Source: Maridesulfovibrio hydrothermalis AM13 = DSM 14728 | GTDB lineage: Bacteria > Desulfobacterota > Desulfovibrionia > Desulfovibrionales > Desulfovibrionaceae | Reading direction: 5' to 3' | Assembly (NCBI RefSeq): GCF_000331025.1 | Contig: NC_020055.1 | Coordinates: 733,870 to 797,869, forward strand | Length of the DNA stretch: 64,000 nt | Part shown: positions 59,510-64,000 of the stretch, in pieces | Layout of the letters: each line of letters starts with the position of its first letter | How positions within the stretch are numbered: position 1 is the stretch's first letter | The notes under the pieces: model-generated | What the model saw: the letters and a program-made list of their open reading frames with translations, nothing else | What the model was told of the DNA's origin: nothing | Databases searched by the model: none | Translations under genes and position numbers: made by a program

Positions 59510-60754
59510 ATGTCAAGTATCTATATATTATGGGACGACTCCCACATCTGGGGACTATTGGTCCAGAGAGCACTCGAAGCATGGGAAATCGACTATAAAT
59601 TAGTGCGAGGGCATCAAATAGCGCAGGGACTGCTTACACGCAAGCCCCCGGCGGCACTCATCGTTCCGGGCGGCTGGGCCAGAGGCAAAGCTCAGCATCT
59701 GGGTGGCCCCGGAATTCTTGCCATTCAAAGATATGTGCAGGAAGGCGGAGACTACCTTGGATTCTGCGGAGGAGCAGGGCTGGGACTTTCCGGTGCAGGC
59801 GGCCTCGGACTTTCAAACTGGCAGCGCAAAGGATTTGAAAACCGCCTCCACCATTTTTTAAGCGGCCATATAAATATCAAGCTGGACCAGACAAACCCCC
59901 TTGTACCGGACTCTCTTGGAGATAAAGCCCTGCTGCCGGTCTGGTGGCCCGGGCAATTTTCACCGCAGGAAAGCGACTCCACAACGGCTCTTGGAAGATA
60001 CCGTAAACCCGGACCGGATTTCTGGGTTGCCGACCTTTGTATCGGCTCTCTTCCGGAAGATACTTTATCAGACTGGGAAAATATGTACGGCATCAATCTG
60101 CTGCCTGATTTTTTGCATGACCGCCCCGCACTGGTTTCCGGCAAGACAGGCAAAGGACGCTTTATATTAAGCTATCCCCACCTTGAAACTCCGGCTTCGC
60201 CGCAGGCCAATACGTGGCTTTCGCACATACTTGACCAGATGCTTGATGCCAAGCCGCAGGTCCGTTCGCCTCTGCCGGCATGGGAGCTGGCCGACACTCC
60301 GATCAAATGGAATGATCCGGATCTGCTTTCTGCCCGCGAATCACTCGAAAGGATTATCGCAACCGGACAAGGGCATTTCCTGCTTTTCTGGCGCAACCCG
60401 TGGTTACTGGGCTGGCGTCGAGGAATCCCCGGTGCTGCGCTTAACAGTCTTTATGCATTGCTATGCAAAGTCACATCACAAAACCCGGGTGGGGAGTCAA
60501 TGCAGATGTGGCTGTCATGTAAAGACGAATTTATGAAATACATGAAAATATTTGATAAAGGTGTAACCGGTTATCTTTTAGCTGAAAGATTTGCCATGAC
60601 TATGCGATCTCTGGAGCCGGATACAATATTTCCCAGAGGACTTCAGGAACAGCGTAACGGACTTTTCGGGCCTCCCCCGGGAGCGGGCGGCATCTATGCA
60701 AAACTGCTTTCTGTTCTGGAAGACCTAGCATGGCTAATGCATAAAGAGAGCTGA
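59510..60754 (+). CDS. BPL_N-like class I glutamine-amidotransferase-fold protein
   Basis: A 414-residue protein. Residues 1-210 resemble the BPL_N domain, a glutamine-amidotransferase-like fold found on the N-terminus of eukaryotic biotin-protein ligase: IYILWDDSHIWGLLVQRALEA, AALIVPGGWARGKAQHLG, and the nucleophile elbow YLGFCGGAGLGLS with Cys near 88. The C-terminal half has no recognised domain and no ligase motifs. Possibly a stand-alone relative of unknown function. Weak promoter context; no operon partner. Confidence 0.72.
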   Translation: MSSIYILWDDSHIWGLLVQRALEAWEIDYKLVRGHQIAQGLLTRKPPAALIVPGGWARGKAQHLGGPGILAIQRYVQEGGDYLGFCGGAGLGLSGAGGLGLSNWQRKGFENRLHHFLSGHINIKLDQTNPLVPDSLGDKALLPVWWPGQFSPQESDSTTALGRYRKPGPDFWVADLCIGSLPEDTLSDWENMYGINLLPDFLHDRPALVSGKTGKGRFILSYPHLETPASPQANTWLSHILDQMLDAKPQVRSPLPAWELADTPIKWNDPDLLSARESLERIIATGQGHFLLFWRNPWLLGWRRGIPGAALNSLYALLCKVTSQNPGGESMQMWLSCKDEFMKYMKIFDKGVTGYLLAERFAMTMRSLEPDTIFPRGLQEQRNGLFGPPPGAGGIYAKLLSVLEDLAWLMHKES

Positions 60755-61126
60755 AACCATACCGATCATGCATTCATAATCTACTGTATTTAAACCTTAT
60801 GCAGAGCCAGCCGCTATTCACAATCTGGACTCAAATTTTATTGGATTTCAATCTATTTCTCCCCCTGACAGAGCACACAATAAAAACATAAAGCTACAAA
60901 TCGGAGATATTAAACACAAATCAAAATCACCTTTAAGCAGGATAAAAACAGACCTGAATCTGAAAAAATATATTTTAAGGAATAAATACGCATTTGTCCT
61001 TAATCCACGGGGTCTGAGGCTTTTATTTTCCCGATCATTATGTTAGGACTTCAGCTCAAACTGACTGCTACGGGGCAAACGCCCCTCTAAATACAATTAT
61101 CCAAATAAAAACAACACTTTGTAATA
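60755..61126. other. gene-free stretch before the mla genes
   Basis: About 370 AT-rich bases without a supported gene. A short hairpin GGGGCAAACGCCCC lies near 61072-61086, about 40 bases before the mlaE start. It could affect translation or transcription of the mla operon. Confidence 0.4.
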
Positions 61127-61936
61127 ATGCAAACTACGACTGAAAACAAATACATGCAACCTTTCACCCTTTTGGGAAAGGTCAGCTTAAATATTCTTGG
61201 AGAGGCAGGTGCTATGTGCATCTTTCTTTTCGATTCGATTCTGCATGTTTTCAGCTCTCTCGGCATTATCCGGAAGACTGTTAAAGAGTTATACTTTATC
61301 GGTGTAAGGTCCATAACGGTTATTTCACTGATCGGCCTGTTTACCGGAATGGTCATAGGTCTCCAGACTTACTATGCTCTTTCAAAATTCGGTTCAGAGG
61401 GGTTTTTAGGAGCAGCAGTAGCCCTTTCACTGGTGCGTGAATTAGGCCCCGTACTTACTGCGATTATGCTGACAGGAAGAGCCGGATCATCCATGACTGC
61501 CGAAATCGGAGTTATGCGAATTTCTGAACAGATTGATGCACTGGTACTCATGGATATAAATCCCATGAACTATCTGGTCAGCCCCAAACTGGTCGCATCA
61601 ATAATCTCTTTTCCCATTTTGACGGCACTTTTCGACCTTATTGGTATTGTCGGCGGATACATATCCGGCGTTGCATTACTTGGCGGGAATTCCGGAGTCT
61701 ACTTTCACCGGGTGCACAGTTCTCTGTCGTGGGTTGATATTTCAGCCGGCTTTTACAAATCCCTTGTTTTCGCAATCATTGTCTGTACCATCTGTTGCTT
61801 TCAGGGATATTTCACCCACCATCGCAAAGACGGCAAAGGAGCTGAAGGCGTAAGTCAGGCCACCACAACGGCTGTGGTCATGTCTTGCGTTATGGTCCTT
61901 ATAGCTGACTATGTCATGACTTCCTTACTTTTTTAG
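61127..61936 (+). CDS. mlaE: MlaE-type lipid ABC transporter permease
   Basis: A 269-residue inner-membrane permease of the MlaE family with five or six membrane segments. Conserved parts are GLFTGMVIGLQTYYALSKFG, ALSLVRELGPVLTAIMLTGRAGSSMTAEIGVMRISEQIDAL (the coupling helix region) and NPMNYLVSPKLVASIISFPILTAL. It takes part in phospholipid transport between inner and outer membrane. First gene of an mlaEFDC operon; the start has no strong ribosome binding site. Confidence 0.95.
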   Translation: MQTTTENKYMQPFTLLGKVSLNILGEAGAMCIFLFDSILHVFSSLGIIRKTVKELYFIGVRSITVISLIGLFTGMVIGLQTYYALSKFGSEGFLGAAVALSLVRELGPVLTAIMLTGRAGSSMTAEIGVMRISEQIDALVLMDINPMNYLVSPKLVASIISFPILTALFDLIGIVGGYISGVALLGGNSGVYFHRVHSSLSWVDISAGFYKSLVFAIIVCTICCFQGYFTHHRKDGKGAEGVSQATTTAVVMSCVMVLIADYVMTSLLF

Positions 61937-61942
61937 AGCATC

Positions 61943-62785
61943 ATGATGAAATCTTCCGCCCCAGATATACGCATAGAAAACCTGACCATCGGCTATGATG
62001 AAACCATTGTAGTTGAAAACATTAATGCCACTCTTCCCGGAGGCGGCATTTCAGTGATTCTCGGCCGGTCAGGATGCGGTAAATCCACCTTGCTTAAAAA
62101 TATTTTAAAGCTGCACACTCCCAAAGGCGGTGCTGTTTACCTAGGAAAACACAATATCTACAAACTTAAACGTAAGGCTTTCCGCTGCCTTAAGCAACGC
62201 ATCGGTGTTCTGTTTCAGGATGGTGCGCTGCTTGGTGCTTTAAATTTATTTGATAATGTCGCGCTGCCTCTTCGTGAACACACTAAGTTGAAGCAGCCTG
62301 AAATATATGAAGTGGTAAAGTCTAAACTAAGTCTCGTGGGGCTTGAGGATTTTATGGACTTCTACCCCAACGAACTTTCCGGCGGCATGCGCAAAAGGGC
62401 CGGTCTGGCCCGTGCTATGGTCATGGACCCGGATATTTTATTCTGCGACGAGCCTACCTCCGGACTTGATCCCATAAACTCCGCTGAGCTTGATGAATTG
62501 CTGCTTGAACTTAAAGAACGTTTTGACATGACCATTGTTGTGGTAAGTCATGACTTGGCAAGCATGGAAACCATAGCGGATTACGTGGTTGTACTCGGAG
62601 AGGGGAAAACTCTTTTCAGAGGCATGAAGGATGACCTTATGGCGACTGATGATCCATACTTGCGGCAATTTCTTGACCGTGAAGGACAAAAAAGAGAAGC
62701 CCCCCGGCTCACAATGTCTAAACTTGATCCTTCTGTTATGAAAATGGACTGCACCAAATATATTGGTGATTTTAATAGTAATTAA
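61943..62785 (+). CDS. mlaF: MlaF-type lipid ABC transporter ATPase
   Basis: A 280-residue ATPase. Walker A is GRSGCGKST (about 38-46), the signature is ELSGGMRKRAGLARA, Walker B is ILFCDEPTSGLDP, and the switch His is in VVVSHD. It energises MlaE. It is slightly longer than E. coli MlaF, with a C-terminal tail (REAPRLTMSKLDPSVMKMD). The gap to mlaE is six bases. Confidence 0.95.
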   Translation: MMKSSAPDIRIENLTIGYDETIVVENINATLPGGGISVILGRSGCGKSTLLKNILKLHTPKGGAVYLGKHNIYKLKRKAFRCLKQRIGVLFQDGALLGALNLFDNVALPLREHTKLKQPEIYEVVKSKLSLVGLEDFMDFYPNELSGGMRKRAGLARAMVMDPDILFCDEPTSGLDPINSAELDELLLELKERFDMTIVVVSHDLASMETIADYVVVLGEGKTLFRGMKDDLMATDDPYLRQFLDREGQKREAPRLTMSKLDPSVMKMDCTKYIGDFNSN

Positions 62786-62803
62786 TTGCATACGGACTTC
62801 GGC

Positions 62804-63250
62804 ATGAAAAAATATCCAAAAGAAACAGCGGTTGGAATTTTTGTTCTCATCGGAATACTTGTCATAGTATATATGAGCGTAAAACTCGGTGACGTGCACA
62901 TGTTTTCTGAAGATCACTACCATGTGACAGCAAGCTTCAACGATGTCAGCGGCCTGCGGGTGAAGGCTCCTGTTGAAATGATGGGTGTGCCTATCGGATA
63001 TGTTGATGACATTCAGCTTGATCTGAAAACACAAAAAGCCGTATTGGTTCTTAGTCTGGAAAACCGTATCGAACTTACTGATGATGCTATTGCATCCGTT
63101 AAGACCAGTGGACTTATCGGCGATAAATATGTGAAAATAACCCCCGGCGGGGTGGGTGATCCCATTGAAGCCGGTGGAGTAATCATCGAGACAGAATCAG
63201 CCATCGATATTGAAGACTTGATAAGCAAGTATGTTTTTGGCAAGGTTTAA
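62804..63250 (+). CDS. mlaD: MlaD-type MCE-domain lipid-binding protein
   Basis: A 148-residue protein with one N-terminal membrane segment (ETAVGIFVLIGILVIVYMSV) and an MCE domain (FNDVSGLRVKAPVEMMGVPIGYVDDIQLD, GLIGDKYVKITPGG). MlaD forms a hexameric ring on MlaE in the periplasm. The ATG at 62804 gives the normal family start; a TTG at 62786 also lies in frame. The short length matches MlaD rather than longer MCE proteins. Confidence 0.93.
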   Translation: MKKYPKETAVGIFVLIGILVIVYMSVKLGDVHMFSEDHYHVTASFNDVSGLRVKAPVEMMGVPIGYVDDIQLDLKTQKAVLVLSLENRIELTDDAIASVKTSGLIGDKYVKITPGGVGDPIEAGGVIIETESAIDIEDLISKYVFGKV

Positions 63251-63282
63251 ATATTAACAAAATAAATTATCGGTTAAAAAAT

Positions 63283-63957
63283 ATGAAACGCATCGCAGCC
63301 GCATCCCTTTTTATTATACTCCTGACTCTTACAGCCGGAGCAGGTTTTTCTTTTGCTGAAAACTCCCCAATGGTCCGTCTTCGTGGCGGAATTCAGGGAG
63401 TCATCGATATTATTAATGACCCTCAGTACAAAGGGCATCCTGAAAAGCAAGAAGAAATGACCTTGAAAATCCGTGAAACCATAAAAGATTTCTTTAACTT
63501 TGAAGAACTCTCTAAACGTGCGATCGGTCGCCCCTGGCTCCAGTTTACGCCTGAAGAGAAAAAACAATTTGTCGAACTTTTTACTACAATTTTAGAAAAA
63601 AGCTATCTGGGACGTATCGAAGAATATTCCGGAGAAAAGGTTGCATTTGACAAAGAGACCATAATTAAGGGAAAATACGCTCAGGTTGATACTCGCCTTC
63701 TCACTGGCAAAGAAGATATCCCGGTTTTCTACCGTATGAAGTTGGTAGATGGCGTATGGGATGTTTATGATGTTAAAATAGAAGGAATCAGTCTGGTTAG
63801 AAACTATAAGACTCAGTTTTCCGGCATTCTCGATACAACATCGGAGAAAAGCCTTTCTGCAAGCAAAAAAGAACTCTTTGCACGTCTTAAACAGAAGTGT
63901 CAGGAGCTAAATAACAACAATCATGCTAATGCCGACTCGGGCAAAAGCAGTAAATAA
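63283..63957 (+). CDS. mlaC: MlaC-type periplasmic lipid carrier
   Basis: A 224-residue periplasmic protein with signal peptide (KRIAAASLFIILLTLTAGAGFSFA, 2-25). The mature part has MLAC-family sequence (IRETIKDFFNFEELSKRAIGRPWLQFTPEEKKQFVELFTTILEKSYLGRIEEY, VDTRLLTGKEDIPVFYRM, WDVYDVKIEGISLVRNYKTQF). It shuttles phospholipids between MlaD and the outer-membrane lipoprotein MlaA. A Ser/Lys/Asn-rich tail follows. Confidence 0.95.
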   Translation: MKRIAAASLFIILLTLTAGAGFSFAENSPMVRLRGGIQGVIDIINDPQYKGHPEKQEEMTLKIRETIKDFFNFEELSKRAIGRPWLQFTPEEKKQFVELFTTILEKSYLGRIEEYSGEKVAFDKETIIKGKYAQVDTRLLTGKEDIPVFYRMKLVDGVWDVYDVKIEGISLVRNYKTQFSGILDTTSEKSLSASKKELFARLKQKCQELNNNNHANADSGKSSK

Positions 63958-63968
63958 CGGATAACCCC

Positions 63969-64000
63969 ATGACAAGGAACTATTCAACCACCTTTCTGGC
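63969..64000 (+). CDS. start of the next gene in the mla operon (probably mlaA)
   Basis: An ATG at 63969, 11 bases after the mlaC stop, begins a reading frame MTRNYSTTFL that runs off the window. Given the operon order it is likely mlaA (VacJ), but ten codons cannot show that. Confidence 0.4.
   Translation, partial: MTRNYSTTFL

Overview
The window looks like chromosomal DNA of a marine, anaerobic sulfate reducer of the Desulfovibrionaceae (Desulfovibrio / Maridesulfovibrio type). The indicators are a 905-residue xanthine-oxidase-family aldehyde oxidoreductase whose iron-sulfur cysteines fall at the same residue numbers as in the D. gigas enzyme, iron-containing alcohol dehydrogenases, an integrase-TOBE regulator of the TunR kind, anaerobic (cbi-type) cobalamin genes, and a run of small proteins that I know only from Desulfovibrio genomes. 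This taxonomic call is inference from gene content.

Layout. 1-1.3 kb: the start of an XRE-type repressor gene with an operator-like repeat, tRNA-Thr(CGT), and thiol peroxidase. 1.4-7.1 kb: molybdate/tungstate block, with a TunR-like regulator divergent from modA-modB-modC, a second modA-modB pair without its own ATPase, and a DUF364-type protein. 7.1-21.2 kb: aldehyde oxidoreductase locus, with a MoeA-like protein, the oxidoreductase, and then a long operon of accessory genes (iron-sulfur/dicluster protein, CxxC redox protein, methyltransferase, C_GCAxxG_C_C protein, radical SAM protein, AMP-dependent ligase, XdhC, MocA-HD fusion, histidine phosphatase). 21.3-26.6 kb: two iron alcohol dehydrogenases flanking a PAS histidine kinase and a sigma-54-dependent response regulator. 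26.7-27.0 kb: a strongly structured gene-free stretch, probably one or two non-coding RNAs. 27.2-36.2 kb: ATP-grasp protein, a small conserved protein, and a reverse-strand signalling operon (HDOD and REC regulators, periplasmic binding protein, large sensor kinase). 36.3-41.9 kb: a possible sigma-28 gene, tiny ORFs, a double methyltransferase, exonuclease III, a Fur-box-like site with two short ORFs, and an RNA methyltransferase. 42-49.3 kb: cobalamin genes cbiA, cbiD, cbiET and cbiF, with dinB lodged among them. 49.3-60.8 kb: mixed housekeeping genes (SpoIIE phosphatase, AMMECR1, purN, cobA-hemD, valS). 61.1-64 kb: mlaE-F-D-C and the first codons of the next gene.

How it fits together. The first 27 kb reads as one physiological module: uptake of molybdate or tungstate, assembly of a molybdopterin cytosine dinucleotide cofactor, the aldehyde oxidoreductase that uses it, and alcohol dehydrogenases that would make its aldehyde substrate. 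The strongest new observation is regulatory. The promoters before the oxidoreductase locus (7335) and before the alcohol dehydrogenase (25368) are both sigma-54 -24/-12 elements, and both have the same split motif starting exactly 196 bases upstream. This suggests that both are switched on by the sigma-54 activator encoded between them. The accessory operon itself contains several proteins of unknown role in what looks like a maturation pathway for the oxidoreductase.
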